DNA of 64,000 nt from contig JAPNXP010000001.1 of NCBI GenBank assembly GCA_028753945.1, positions 1,426,001-1,490,000 of the forward strand. Direction: 5' to 3'. This stretch comes from Hexactinellida sp. DTS-2022. Lineage: Eukaryota; Porifera; Hexactinellida. The notes beneath the pieces are model-generated. The model made no database searches, was not told where the DNA came from, and saw only the letters and a program-made list of their open reading frames with translations. The position numbers were made by a program, and so were the translations under genes. Shown here piece after piece: positions 9,060 through 22,200 of this stretch (its first letter is position 1; each line of letters opens with the position of its first letter).

Positions 9060-10785
9060 TTGTTACTTCAGTTTATTTAGAATATTGGTAATACTTACGA
9101 TGTTGTCATTTTTCCAAAGCACCCATCAGGCCGTTCTAGCTATACTGTGCCATCTCAATCCGTTCGGATAGATTTAGAGTTGGTGTGTCCCAAACGCTGG
9201 AACAAAACTCTAGTGTTGGTCGTACAAATGCTTTGCAGGCTTGTCTCTTAACTTTGGCCATTTCATCTTTAGATTTCTTTTTAGAAAACCTAACATTCGA
9301 TTTCCCTTTGCAGCTGTTTTCTCTATGTGCTTTTTCCGCTCTTATTGTGTGTAAATGTCACTCCTAAATATTTCACAACATCTGCGTTCCTGGAGAGTAT
9401 AAGTGGTATTAATCTTATTTCTCTTTTAGTAATTCTCAACACATAAGACTTATCTAGGTTGAAATCCATTAACAACACTCTTGCCCAATTGCCCAGGATT
9501 CAAATCGGCTCAAGTCGTTTGTAGTTTACTAGCATATTTAGCAGCAGTATGGTCAGATACATAACAGTATCATCAGCAACAGTCTAACACCAGAGTATTG
9601 AGTGTACTTTGGCAGTTCGTTATTGTATACAAGAAATAATATCGTCCTCAGCACAGATCCCTGTGGGGAACGCTTATAACTGGGACCAGTAGTGGATTAA
9701 GGGGGGGCGGATGGGACCCAATACAAAGCGTAATATTTGTATTGAGAAATGTGTTGCATTATAATGTTTGAGTGGTGAAGCAATAACATGATAAGGTTAA
9801 TTAATTTTGAACAGTGAACCAATAACAATGATCTTAAAAGTAACAAGCCTAGTCCTGATCTACATTTTCATTGAATCTTTCGAGTCTAAATATATTCTCC
9901 ACTTCTCAGTAATGCCAATTCGCAGGCAACTAAAAGGAAAAGTAAGTCACCTTCGCGAAAAGCAACTAAACAAGAAACGTCTAAACTTCCTAAACTAGAC
10001 ACATTCTCTAACTTACAATCACAATCCCAAGGATTGTAAGCCGAAGATATGAGCTTTCTACTTCAACATCTTCCTTTGCACCTCTTGGCGATTCATTTGT
10101 ATATAATTCAAACGAATAGTTGCAGACGGGACTCCAGTTTTATCGAGTCAGAGTATCAAGTTCCAGAGGTTGTAGAAGACCAACACGCTTTTAACTCAGA
10201 AAGTAATACAACTTGTGAATAACATTGGCTTGTGGGACGATATATCAGAAGACTTACGAAATCGTTGGATAGCAAAAGGTAGTAAAGATTGTGGAAACAA
10301 TTGTAAGGATCATGTAGGATTATATTCTGGGTTGTCCTCAAAGAAACTCCTAAAGGCCCTTGGTTGATGTCCGCCCGGGGCCCAATATACCCTTAATCCG
10401 TCCCTGACTGGGACGATATAAGAGTTCCACCTTCTACCACCACAGATTGACTTTATTTTGACAAGAAAGATCTTATCTACCCTAACGTCTGTTCGTTAAT
10501 CCCTGCTCGTTTCAACTTGTATAAAAGACAACTATGAGAGACTTTCAAATGCTTAACTGAAGTCCAGAAATATAGCATTACACAGATTCACACTGTTTAT
10601 TTTCATTCAATGTTTTCAGTAGTATATCTGCGGAAATTCGACTAACTGGGTTTTACAGAATAAATTAGAACGAAAACCATGCTGGATACAACAAGTAAGA
10701 GATATTGGTCGATAATTGACAGCTTTACTTTTATCTCCTTCTTGTATGCATACAGAATTGGTACAGCTCCAATCAGCCGGTGTGG
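9060..10785 (-). mobile_element. Decayed LINE reverse transcriptase, split by a hAT insertion
   Basis: Read on the minus strand, reverse-transcriptase motifs occur in the correct order but in broken frames: NYRPISL (about 10697-10719), QHGFR (about 10669-10684), then after the insertion PQGSVL (about 9645-9664), ADDT (about 9566-9585) and VKYLGV (about 9358-9375). These are the hallmarks of a CR1/Jockey-like non-LTR reverse transcriptase. Stops and frameshifts are frequent, so the copy is dead. The ends are approximate; no poly-A tail or target duplication was found. The internal hAT at 9687-10406 interrupts the domain. Confidence 0.8.
9687..10406 (+). mobile_element. Non-autonomous or decayed hAT element inside the LINE
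   Basis: 720 bp element flanked by a perfect 8-bp target duplication ACTGGGAC (9679-9686 and 10407-10414). Termini are imperfect inverted repeats: CAGTAGTGGATTAAGGG at the left and, inverted, CAGGGACGGATTAAGGG at the right. A remnant peptide NIGLWDDISEDLRNRWIAKG at about 10221-10280 resembles the N-terminal TTF-type segment of hAT transposases. No full transposase frame remains. Confidence 0.88.
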
Positions 10786-11312
10786 TTTGTTGAGAGAGAG
10801 AGAGGATTAAAATATTTTAGTTACGATTTGGGCAATTTGATCGGCAAGTTTCTGAGTAATATTATATTGGCTTTATTTGCATTTAAGCCCTTGAGGAGCT
10901 TTAGCACGCCTTTATTTGTAATGTCTCTTATAGCAAGTCTCTCTTAGACAAGTCTCTTTTTCTTTATCCCTCTGTAACAGCAGTACAAAGATTAATCCCC
11001 CTTTTCTTTTTAATTATCTATCTAGTGTTGTGATCATTGATCAACCATCGCATTTTACGATTAATATACTATACCTGTTTAATTAAGTCGATATTTCGCG
11101 TGAATGGTTCACTGATCCGTGCGAATTTATCAACTCATGAGTAAACACTTGAATGAACATAGAAATATTCATAAAACTGCACTCTAACTTACGTATATGT
11201 AATATGAGATAACTAGGCAGGCAGCTCCATTACAAAAATAGGATTTATATGAATATTAATCTTGTTGAACAGCAGTATAATATTAGTATCCTTGCTTGTT
11301 GGCTTGAACAAA

Positions 11313-13151
11313 ATGAGTCGTGTTATAACCCGATTCCTGGTCCCTATTTCTCTGCTCTTCTTGACTTCGCTAGCTGGTGAAACAAACCGCGTGTGTCCCC
11401 TAGATTATACCTCTCAGTACCAACCCTACTGCTCCACGCCTGATATATGTGACTGCGATTATTATCGAGGCTGCAGTAAATGTTGTTTCTACTCACAAAC
11501 TGATAGTTTGTGCAATTACACTGATTCCAATACTTTCTCTATTAACGGGACCGTAGATCTTCGTTGTGACTCGGGCTATTCCTTGCTGTACGTGGATTCT
11601 CTCTCTTTCCACAGAAGTTGCGCAGAATACTGCGTATGCGACTCTCAGACTAACAACTGTCAATACTGCTGTAGAGTAGCTCAGTCCTCTTGCCAGCGCA
11701 TCGAGCCATCCTCTGGTACTGTCGAGGTTCCTGTGATCTATTCAGTTCCTTCTCTCCCACCTTTCGTCACCAACTACTCTGTTATTCTTGGGAACCCTAT
11801 CATAGACCAGGGCGCGTGTGGCGCCAGCCACGCGATATCCGCCGCCTCTGTCTTCTCGGAGCGAGTGAGCAAGCACTACGGGACCGCTGTGTATATTTCC
11901 CCACAGAACTTTCTGTGCAGCGGGAATTCAATGCACAACTCCACGATTCAGTTCTACCCTGGCTGCTCCGGGGGAATCGCGTACAGCGTGCTCAGCTCCC
12001 TCCGGGAATCCCCTGGGTGGCTGTCCTGTGCCCAGCTCTGCAGGGGCGGGTGTCTGCCGTACGCGGGCTACTACGGGGGCGTGCTCCCCGTCAGCTCAAC
12101 TCGCGAGTGCAGGGTGGGGTTCACAAAGCAGAAATCAGCTGTTGGAGAGATGGAGTGCTTAACTGCTTGCAAATGTAAACCAAATGAAAACTGCGACTGT
12201 TGTAAGCGCCAGAATGAGTTCTGCTATGCCGACGCATTCAACTACACCACCGCTTGTAGCCCTCCTCCCAACTCGCCAGTGCGTACCTCCTGCACCGAGA
12301 CCTGTGTCCAGGGCTGCTCCGACCCCAGCTACTCCTCGGGAGAGCGGTACGCGTCTAGAAACGTATCTACCTGTCTGATATACAACGGTAATTGGCCTGC
12401 AGTGCCGAATGCTCATCTGGAGAGTGTCATTATGTGTCATCTATTGACTGACGGCGTAATGACTGTCACACTACTTGTCAATGAGAGCTTCATAACATTC
12501 TTCCAGGACCATCCTGACAGGATATTCAACAGGTCCTCTCCTGAGGGCCAATTCATTGGGGTGCAGACATTCGTGTTAGTCGGGTGGGGCGAGGGCTTGG
12601 GCAGCCCAGGGATTAAGTTCTGGAAGCTGGCTACCAACTGGGGGACAGAATTCGGGGTGAACGGGTTTATAATGGTTGAGCGAGGGGTCAACTTGCTGAA
12701 GATCGAGAGTGAGATTTGTATGATAGGTGACGCTGCCTCTCTTCCCCACCCTCAGCAGCAAAAGGTTAGTGGCTCGCCTGGTGTTCCTTTCTCCCCTGCA
12801 GTCCGAGACCTGCCAGAGTCAAACAAATGGTTTTCTATCCACAAAGACAATCCGGACTTTCAGGCTGCCATGTCCAAACTCTACGGAAAGAATATAGCGC
12901 TTGTAAGTAACGTCACTGTGGTTATTGCACAAGCGCAATTAGCCGCAGGTCTGCTAATATACGCTAACTTTAGTGTTGGGAACTACAGTTTCGAAGGTTT
13001 GGTTTTACGTCCAGCATACAACAGCAGTGAGTACACAGTCATTAACATGGTCCCGCCCGTGGAGCGGCTCCCTAGCTCCTCCTCTGTGCTAAAGCTTAGC
13101 TTTGAGATGATCCCCGCTGTGCTTGTTCTCCTCTTCTTATGGGTTATTTAA
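11313..13151 (+). CDS. Membrane-anchored cathepsin B-like pseudoprotease with Cys-rich modules
   Basis: Intronless, 612 residues from the ATG at 11313, chosen because it opens a good signal peptide (VITRFLVPISLLFLTSLAG). The frame extends upstream without another ATG. The core is a papain-fold domain of the cathepsin B/TINAG type, but all three catalytic positions are lost: in QGACGASHA (166-174) the active-site Cys is Ser172, the His position before GWG (424) is Gln418, and the Asn position is Thr441 (ATNWGT). Three Cys modules of pattern C-x-C...C-x2-CC...C occur at about 46-67, 107-127 and 286-304; the third is inserted inside the protease fold. The pattern resembles the membrane-proximal module of ADAM17. 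The C-terminus is a short hydrophobic tail ending at the stop after a Ser-rich stretch, which fits a GPI-anchor signal. Many N-glycosylation sequons. It is probably a cell-surface binding protein. ATTAAA at 13232-13237 may be the polyadenylation signal. Confidence 0.85.
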   Translation: MSRVITRFLVPISLLFLTSLAGETNRVCPLDYTSQYQPYCSTPDICDCDYYRGCSKCCFYSQTDSLCNYTDSNTFSINGTVDLRCDSGYSLLYVDSLSFHRSCAEYCVCDSQTNNCQYCCRVAQSSCQRIEPSSGTVEVPVIYSVPSLPPFVTNYSVILGNPIIDQGACGASHAISAASVFSERVSKHYGTAVYISPQNFLCSGNSMHNSTIQFYPGCSGGIAYSVLSSLRESPGWLSCAQLCRGGCLPYAGYYGGVLPVSSTRECRVGFTKQKSAVGEMECLTACKCKPNENCDCCKRQNEFCYADAFNYTTACSPPPNSPVRTSCTETCVQGCSDPSYSSGERYASRNVSTCLIYNGNWPAVPNAHLESVIMCHLLTDGVMTVTLLVNESFITFFQDHPDRIFNRSSPEGQFIGVQTFVLVGWGEGLGSPGIKFWKLATNWGTEFGVNGFIMVERGVNLLKIESEICMIGDAASLPHPQQQKVSGSPGVPFSPAVRDLPESNKWFSIHKDNPDFQAAMSKLYGKNIALVSNVTVVIAQAQLAAGLLIYANFSVGNYSFEGLVLRPAYNSSEYTVINMVPPVERLPSSSSVLKLSFEMIPAVLVLLFLWVI

Positions 13152-14261
13152 TTACGTCATTAAGTATTTGCTCCAAGCTTTGTGTACTAAACTATTTATT
13201 CATTAAGTGAATTTGCTACAGTGTATCTTCAATTAAAATGTTGTAATTTACAAATTCTCAAAGTAGATTACAGTTCGGTTTTGCATTTGTCTTTTAGAAG
13301 TTAATTATTTACTAAGCTCGCAATACGCTTCATGTCCGGTTGGCCTGTATCGTTTGATGATCAATTCGCGCACATTGCACAGAGTACCAAATTAAATATT
13401 CACAATAATTTCGTGTTAATAACTGATAACCAAAAAGTTTAGATGACAAATAATCTTCCTCTTATTATCATTTATCAATGGTCTAATTAAATTGGAACTG
13501 ACAGTAACTAGGCAAATTCAGTCATTACTCTCCTGTTTCTCAATGTGCATTCCGTCATGAGGACACGTTTGTCAATTATTTTGTTTTCTGTCATATATCT
13601 ATCTATACAGTGTGATTTGAACTAAAAACCACAAATGATATTTACCCAGAATTGATTAGCAGCTGCTTCTATTCCTGAACTGATAGTTTCAACACTACAT
13701 TATTTACGAGTACTATATGCTCAAGAAAGGCACTTATATCTCTTTGCTTATAAAACAATTTGTTTACTAGTTTCCTAAATTTCTCATTGGCTTCACTTTC
13801 GTTCTATTTCCAAGAAATTCTTGCATTTTGTGGTGCAGAGATTGGCTGAGCGTCTTGCCTTATTGATGACCATACGAGCCCAATTAGTCATTGGGTCTTC
13901 AATATAATAGAATCAGAATTTTAGAAGTCTTCGAATTCAGATTGTCCTTGAATTGTTAGTTGTAATAAAGAACTCGTTTTATAAAGGTAAGTTGTTTCTA
14001 AATTACTTGAATAATATTTCTTTATTTGTTTAATTTATTAATAATGTACAGTTAGTCACATTACCTGGTATATAATAAAATTTATGATTCTGAATGTTTT
14101 TTAATGCATTCCATTGACACACACGTACTTTGCAATACTCTCGTGTATAATTCTGTGATTTGTGAGAAGTTTTCTGTAATTCATTGAGTTTACAAACTAT
14201 AACATCTCTGGAATATTCAGTTATAATTATTCCATTCATTCTTGTTTGCGTCCCTATCTGA
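13152..14261. other. Intergenic, no gene seen
   Basis: AT-rich spacer of 1.1 kb between the pseudo-cathepsin and HEI10. No convincing reading frame, RNA gene or terminal-repeat element recognised. Confidence 0.5.
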
Positions 14262-15119
14262 ATGGAGTCCGAGTTAGTTTGTAATTTTGCAAAATGTCGC
14301 AAGTCGCTTGGCAGCTTCGGCTGGATAACTTCCTGCTCGCACGTGTTCTGCGACGAGCACGGGAACCAGGAGTTCAACAGATCCTCCAACAAGCGGTGTC
14401 CGGCTTGCAAGAGCGACGTGAATGGGAAGTACAACATAGTCCGTGCGGACCTGCAACCTTGCGAGGAATATAAGTCGATGGCGCTGGCTGGACAGCGACC
14501 AGAGGTGGTAATGGAGATATGCAGTCGCGCGGTCGCTCTGTGGATGTACCAGACCTCTCAGGAGCAGCTGTACCACGAGCATTCCGCGAGGCAGGCCAAG
14601 GAGAAGGCGTGTGACCTAGAGCAGTACTATGAGAAGCAAAATGTGGATACGAAAACTGAGCTCAACGTTGTTCAGATGCAGTTCAATGGTTTGCGTAAAG
14701 ATAACGAGGATCTGAAGAAGAAAATGAATACCGTTTCCGACAAGTTACTGGAGCGCACCAGGCACTGCCACAAGCTGCAGGCCCAGACTGACTCTCTCAA
14801 GCGACAGGCCATCAAACCTGGAATGTTCACAGAAGAGAGTGAGTCACAGGTTGCACCGAATGGACAGCATTCTGAATTCCAATTTGTGTTCAATCACTCT
14901 AACGATTCTAACAACCCGCCTGTTCAGCAACAGTTCATTATGCAACCTTTCCGCTCAATCTCTTCTCCTGAAGTACATTCCTTAGCGAGATTGCATAGCA
15001 ACGATTTATCAGCAAATGATATGTATCAAGAACAAGTTCCTCGCCTCGTACTACCGTTTGGGACCCCTCCCCTTGATGGTGAGATTACCAAGAAGTTGGG
15101 CCAGCGGAAAGTAAATTAG
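14262..15119 (+). CDS. CCNB1IP1: CCNB1IP1 / HEI10, meiotic RING protein
   Basis: Intronless, 285 residues, near the vertebrate length of 277. HEI10 is a SUMO/ubiquitin ligase-like RING protein that accumulates at crossover sites on the synaptonemal complex. The RING uses C7, C12, C25, H27, C30, H33, C46 and C49 (CSHVFCDEH, CPAC). Next comes the family signature EEYKSMALAGQRPEVVMEICSRA (about 68-91) with the W-x-YQ...QE-LY segment, then a coiled coil (about 105-185) and a disordered tail with the ...FGTPPLD motif near the end. The ATG at 14262 is directly before the RING. ATTAAA at 15232-15237 may be the polyadenylation signal. Confidence 0.96.
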   Translation: MESELVCNFAKCRKSLGSFGWITSCSHVFCDEHGNQEFNRSSNKRCPACKSDVNGKYNIVRADLQPCEEYKSMALAGQRPEVVMEICSRAVALWMYQTSQEQLYHEHSARQAKEKACDLEQYYEKQNVDTKTELNVVQMQFNGLRKDNEDLKKKMNTVSDKLLERTRHCHKLQAQTDSLKRQAIKPGMFTEESESQVAPNGQHSEFQFVFNHSNDSNNPPVQQQFIMQPFRSISSPEVHSLARLHSNDLSANDMYQEQVPRLVLPFGTPPLDGEITKKLGQRKVN

Positions 15120-16278
15120 AACTGTTGCTTACGAGATCTAATTAACTGCACTTATAGTTATTACTAGCGAGGTGATTTCTTCTTCTTATTACTAACACGT
15201 GATTCTAACAATTGTGTAAATTTTTATTTAAATTAAAGTGAATGAAAATTTCGATGAGGGCAAGTGTAATAAATGTTATACTGTATCCAAAAATATAATT
15301 GACAAATAATTATTTTGTCTATCCTCAAATATTTCTAGAACTAAAAGGAAATTCACTTGTCATTTTAGAAAATAAGGCTTGAGGGATTTAATTAGTTTAA
15401 TTATTTTTTAAAACATTCAAATGTGTGCTCTCAGCGATCTTATTAGGTATTTTATGATTTTTGGACTCGACAACCTGATGTTAGTTTAATGACTCGCATA
15501 TTATCCAATGTCTTTAGTTAACGATTTGCCTCATTAATTGATTTCATCCTGCTGGGAATGCACTGTATAAATATTTACATATTTAAATTATCTTTAAACT
15601 TTGTTACTAAAGTATGCATTCCCGTGTGGTTAATATAAGAAAGATAGAGTAACTAATTTGGATATACTACTTATCTATTGCAATTTGCAACGGATCTTTC
15701 CCAAAATCACTTTTATGATTCCTACTCTTGTAGTTGCTTAATTGAAATTATTTCAACTATAATTTTCCCATTACATACCACACATTTATGGAACATTTAA
15801 CTTCAATTAATCAGCTTCGACTGGTCATCTTTCTATTCTCTGCCATATAATTTCTGCTACAAATATACCTTGGCAACAGAACTGGGCTATTAAACTTTGT
15901 TTTGTCGGCACAGAACTCCACTGATGTTGCTTAAATTAATTTATAATTACGAAACAAATATTTGATACACAACTTCGATAAAAATGCTAGTATCATTCTA
16001 ATTGTTTAACCACTTATTAATTACGCCCACAATAACAACTGGTACGATCAGTTAGTGATTTGCTTCATAAATATTTATCTATTGACTGTTCACACTCAGA
16101 ATTCTTACTAGTACAAAATACCACACAAACACAAGCCTTATTATGATTACGTCTAAGTTGACAGACTTTCTTATAAATGGCCTGCCCATTTTGATTATTA
16201 TTTTCTATTCCTTCGTTTTGTGACATTTCAATTTCTTTATAACTCCTGTATTATCTTTATTTCTGTATCTACAGCACA
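15120..16278. other. Intergenic, probable 5' region of the phosphatase gene
   Basis: No gene seen. A polypyrimidine tract and TCTACAG end just four bases before the phosphatase ATG, so a 5' UTR intron may use that acceptor and the true promoter may lie in this stretch. Confidence 0.45.
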
Positions 16279-19200
16279 ATGGGTGTATTCACTCTCATCT
16301 CAGCTCCTCTGTTATTCGCGGTAAGTACAACGATTACAATATTTATTTATTGTTACACGTTTATAATGAACCATAATTAACCAATATCGTGCCACAAACT
16401 GTTTTATTTGGTTCATTTTTAGTTTTTTTCAAATTATAATGTTATATTCTAGAGATACGTAACTTAATGTAAGAATAATTAAACAGATTACTATTTTGAC
16501 AACATATTCTTCAATAGATTGTGTCGTATTAAATTGTGAGGTCATTAGCTAGTTAAATTGATTTTACAACTGATGCCAATCTCCGTTCTCTTTTGATACC
16601 AAATAACTACGCACGTTGAGTTCTCCCAGATTATTAGGGAACATGCACACCGCACTTAGAAAGGAGGACTATTAGATATTAGGGAGAACTGGGGCCTTCT
16701 TCATTTTTAACTTTTTCTTTACTCAAATTTATATAAATTCTAAGACAAATGTGTAATTTGAAATTCAAGAGCGAGCTCTTTGGAGTAATTTGGTATAATA
16801 TAAGTTAAGAATATTTGACTGTTATTAATTAAATGGTTGCTTAATTCTGAAAAATACTGAGGAATTGAACAAATTTATCTTCGAAGGCGTTTTAGTTATT
16901 TCGAATTTTTTTGGGGGGTAATTCAACTTGTTGTCTAATGATTTTTCTCATAATTTCAAGTATACAGAGTTAAAAAAGAGAGTTATTTATGAATATAGTT
17001 CTGTAGCATTTTCCAATTCACATTCCAACTAAAGTGATATTACACGAAACTCGATTAATATATTTGAGAACATACTTTAATCAGAACATTAACTATTGAC
17101 ACCATTCTTTGTGGTTAAATTAATAACGTTGATGGGGATTTTATTAAATTTATGTCTGGTGTAAGAACAAACCATGAGCTAGTAATATAATTTAGTTTAC
17201 TAAATTACTATTACATTGTAAACATTCTAATCATATTTCACATTTTGCTCCTTGTGCTCACTTCCGTTATCGAATTTATTTGCATTAATTTGAGGTTATG
17301 TGCAATCTTATATCTTACCTCAAAACTAAGAGATAGTGAACTTTACCATTGCTATTCCAACCACATTAATTCTGCTTATATTGTTCACATACCACTGAGA
17401 ATCCCTTGTACTGTTAGGGGAGCAGTTTATTTATCATTCATCATGTTGCATTATAGAAGTTCAACTAACATAAATCTAGACTAATCATGGGCGGTTTTAC
17501 AATTGAAACTAACTGTACTAAAATTCTTATTCTATACAGTTCTACAAATGTTCAAAGTTATTGTTCCTAAAGTTACTTCCATTATCTCACCAATTTTTAT
17601 TGGGTGATCACACAAATTGTATACTCGTTTTTCTATGAATGCATTGTAATTTGTATGAATATTTGTGTTTTGTGGATTCCAGTTATTTATATTCGTAATA
17701 ATTATTAGCTGTTAATTTGTTTCCCAGGTTTTATCTCTGGCTGGGAATGCTTCAACCCCGAATCCTTTTATTTACATTTTATCTCAATGCTGTGAGCTCA
17801 ACAACTCCACTTCCCATCTCCTGCGCATGGAGTTGGTTAGTTCTATGATTTCCCTTTAAAATTAAAAAATATACATAATCTGTTTTATTTTATTTTTCCC
17901 TTTGATTATATATCTTCGAGGCAAATCACACCCAATACGGTCCTGTTTACTCTAACTTTTTGTAGCTAATTAATTTGCTCGCAAAAACTATAATTATCTA
18001 GTTATAGTTATTGGGTCAAAAGTAATAATTTGGAAATGTAAATTACAAATTCCTAATCAGCATACTTGTTTACCCTTACACACGTTTGAAGCTAGCACTA
18101 CATTGCTATAATTACTGTTTCAATTTTACATCTCTATATTATAATCGCAATCCGGACCAAAACAATTCGATAACAATCAAATTTCTATAATATAGAAAGA
18201 TATACGTTTAATGTGGTGGGTTTCAATGTAAGCACATTCCTCTGCTTTCTGGTTGAATAAGTCACCTTACTTTTCCATGTGCGTAATGCAGAAACACATA
18301 CGCTCACCACCATCCACGTTGCCTATTCAGTTTTCCAACCATTTCTTATTAATTCAGATGCAATTCTCCGTTTGGTTAACTCTATTTTTAAATGAGACAA
18401 TTTTATAATTAACTTATTTCATAAATAATGGTGTACACTAACTATTTGTGTACGGATTATACAGTTTATCATTAGCAGCCTAATTGAGCTGCATTACCCA
18501 CGCTATTGGGCTGACACACCGTGGCTGTAGTAGTGATTTCCTGGTCACTTATCTCACAGTATTGGGTAGATACGAAACCGACATTAACACACGCATTATG
18601 TAAATTGAATAGTGTTAAACCAATATGATTGACAATCGAATTGTTATCGCCTATTCAATTAAATTCATTGCTTAACCAGGTAACTCACAGTTAATTTATT
18701 TATTTGTTTTTAGCCCAATTCACTGTGTCCTGCTACCCGCTACCCGTTCAACTTTACTCTAAACATAAGGAGAGATTGCAATAACACAGTTATACCAGAT
18801 ATGCTGGAGACCTGTATAAATAGAAATGCACTGACACAAGATATTATTGTACTGAGTATGAACAATGTGGTGAGTACAATCTTATTAATTTAAAAACTGC
18901 TTAATTAACTGTGATACGTTTTAACTGTTTTGCTAAAATCATATATTAGGTTAACAAGGATGATTCTTTCTTGTTAATACAGTGATGGACTTTGTTATTT
19001 TAACTGAAATAGACAGAATTAGTGGCATTTTTTAGAATTCAGAAAAATGTCAGAATAGTCAGTAGTTTTTATTAACCTTTTTCTTAATTTGATTTGTCAG
19101 TAATAGCAAGTCGCCTTTTGCACGAAATTTGCTTGATCATATTAGGGAGTTAGCTGTAGAGAGATTGGATTATTAGATTAAGTCGCCATTAAGCGAACCT

Positions 19201-22200
19201 CATTTATTTATTGTCAGATTTTAATAGTATGTGAAATTCGATTTGCGTATTTTCAACTTTTATTATTATTTTTATGAAATATAATTAATTATTCATAGTG
19301 TTCGCAAAACAAATTTATCACTATTTACCAGACATTTTAACAATAAATCATTTGGAAATATAGACTTGTAAATGTCATGTAAACAGTGGTTTTGTTAATA
19401 TAATTTATACAAAGTATTATGTGTGTGTCATATTATTCTACTACAACATTAATTGCATTTCTATATCAAATTGTATAAGTATAATTTTGTAGTATCGTTA
19501 GTAAGTTCTACTTTTGCGAGGATTGTTTAATGCAGTAAGACGTCCTATACGTCACGTCCTATACGAACGCTTTTTTCGATCCGATGTTTCCTTCCTTAGC
19601 ATTGACCTAATTTCTCGTTACACCTTTTTATAAAGAATATTTCCAATGGGTGTCCGTATCGTGTAGAGAAGTTCACTTTAACTACTTTATCGGCCTTCTT
19701 TATTAATCTCTATAATCCGGAATAATATAAGCTAATCTGTGTATTCCGAACGCGTACTGGAGGTTCGTGCCAATAAAATAAAGATACCTGCGCATGGCTA
19801 AACTTTCCCATTTAACTACAGTAAAACCTTAGAAAGTGAACACCCTGGGGACCATAAAAAACGTTCACTATTGAGAGGGTGTTCACTTTTCATGATTTAT
19901 CATAATGTGTGTCTAAAGCAATGGGGAAATTTGGGACCGAGAAAAGTTGTTCATATTTTGGAGTTGTTCATTTCTTGGAGGTGTTCACTTTTGGAAGTTT
20001 TACTGTATATCCAGAAAAGCTCGATATCCATTTATCCATAGAAGAACAATGTCTCAGAAAAATACCGAGTTTGTTTCCGAAAAAGCAATAAAAGCTTATT
20101 ATTACAATCTTGCTTCCCATTCCCACTTTATTTTGCTTGTTACAGAGGATAATCATAAATTTTTTAATTCATTAACTATTGGCTACTGTAGGACTTCTCT
20201 CTGTAACCACTGGCTTAGAGTATGCAATAGATTGTATACTATACTAGCCGTGTAGTATCATTTTATATAAATACTATACACTGGATCAACTATATCATTA
20301 TAGCTAAACTCTCTACTTTTGTTATTTAGAATAACACTCTTGTTATCAACTACAGATTCAACTGCGTTACAAACAACACTCTATACTCTATTTTTGTTGT
20401 GATCGTGTTTGTTCTTTTGGCCATCATTGCATTTGTTTCGGTGAGTTTTTTGTTTATTGTAGATTTATTTATGTATCTTGCTATCAATTTGTGATTTATT
20501 TTGAAATAGCAATGTCTATACAAACAATAGTCTTCGCTCTTAATTTGAACCTAATTCCTTTTAAACTAGTTTTATTTGTCTATTTATTTGTAGAACTGAT
20601 TATTTATTAGACCATTTGTACTTGAAATCCACTTAATCGCAAATTTTATAATCTCATGAACAGTTACTTGTGATAAATAGTCAGATACTAATTCGTTCAC
20701 AACAGAGAGTTACTAACTTCCCATTAATATTTCAATAACATGGTGACACAAAGCTTGATTTAGTTAACTGTACACCTACATATTAATTTAATTAAATTTT
20801 ATACTTTACAACAAGCATGACTATTCCTTACTATCTGAGAATGTTATCTCCATTTACTGATTGCACTTTTTACATTTCCTTATCTGCCAAGACTTTCTAG
20901 TTGCGTTACGCAATGTGCACCTGGCCGCATTAGCTCTAGCAATGCGTTGTTTGTTTTGCTGGCCTAGTAGAGTATGCAATTATCTGATTGTGGCTTCTGT
21001 AGTCCAAACTACAGTAAATCATAATATACACATATTTATACAACATAAGGGATCTTAGCGATAACATTTCTTATTAAAAATTAATTTAAAATAGAATGTC
21101 ATACTGTATTGTATTTGCAGACAACAATGACTATAATCTTTTACAGCAGATACTTAAATTTATTCACCATACTCACGAACCATAATATGTTAATGCTACT
21201 TTAGTTGTACATACTGTATACGTGTATTATTAAATATTCGTATGCTAAATAGCTTATCTTCTGTTTACAATTTAATAGTCTGCAGTCGATATTATTTCAA
21301 TTTGACCCTAAATTACTATTCATTTTATGGTCTATTGTATTACGCGACTACTACTTCTGGATATTTCTGCAGAGCTAAATTTGGTGTTGGGGGTCGCAAA
21401 TCAATTTAACGCCAATTATTATGTATTAATTTAACTGAATAAACCTAGCAAAACTTGGGTTGCATACTATGAATATTCCATTTATGACATTTGGTTTATG
21501 CTTGTTTTAATTATTTTAGTCAAATACCATAAATACTGTGTGGTTTCTTGGTTCTAATAATTAGAATAATTTGAAAATATTTTGTATTCATTCTATATTA
21601 TAAAGAATGTTCTTGGTGATCTCATTAAATATTTGCAGGTATGTATTAATGTGGAGTAACCGAATAAGACTTATGTCAAGCGGCCTAAAAATCGGCAATA
21701 AATATACCAAATTTGTATATGACAGGCCGAAGAAAACAATAATGGAATTATGCATCTGTTCGCCAAGTATTTGATAAAGATATTTTAAATCAAATTGTTT
21801 CTGTTGCATACACGCCTAGCGCCTTACCTTAATTTTGTGTTTGATATAATAATATTTTGAATACTAATATAGAGATTTTCTTTACTTCCACTCTGATTAG
21901 AATAAATAGCGTAGAATGAGGTGCTGATGGTCTTGGGCAGGAACACTTTAGTAACACTTTAGTAATCCGGCTGATCCGGTTTACATTAAGTCGTAGACCA
22001 TATTTAGATTACTTTTTTAAATGCCAGGCATATATGTATATACAGTATTATATATTTGCTACAAACTTGTGAGCAAGATACTCTATTTATACCTATAATA
22101 ATTGGCCTATGCCCAGGCTACTTTAATATCAAGTTGTCACCGATTCTTCAATTTTGGAATTATATCGTTTTGGCCGGGCCACTTTTTGAAGGTCACCACG

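Noticed and set aside
9185..9367. 60-residue plus-strand frame
   Set aside because: Lies antisense to the decayed LINE reverse transcriptase.
11262..11312. Upstream extension of the pseudo-cathepsin frame
   Set aside because: It starts only with TTG. The ATG at 11313 gives a better signal peptide.
14274..14582. 102-residue minus-strand frame in HEI10
   Set aside because: Shadow of the conserved RING region.
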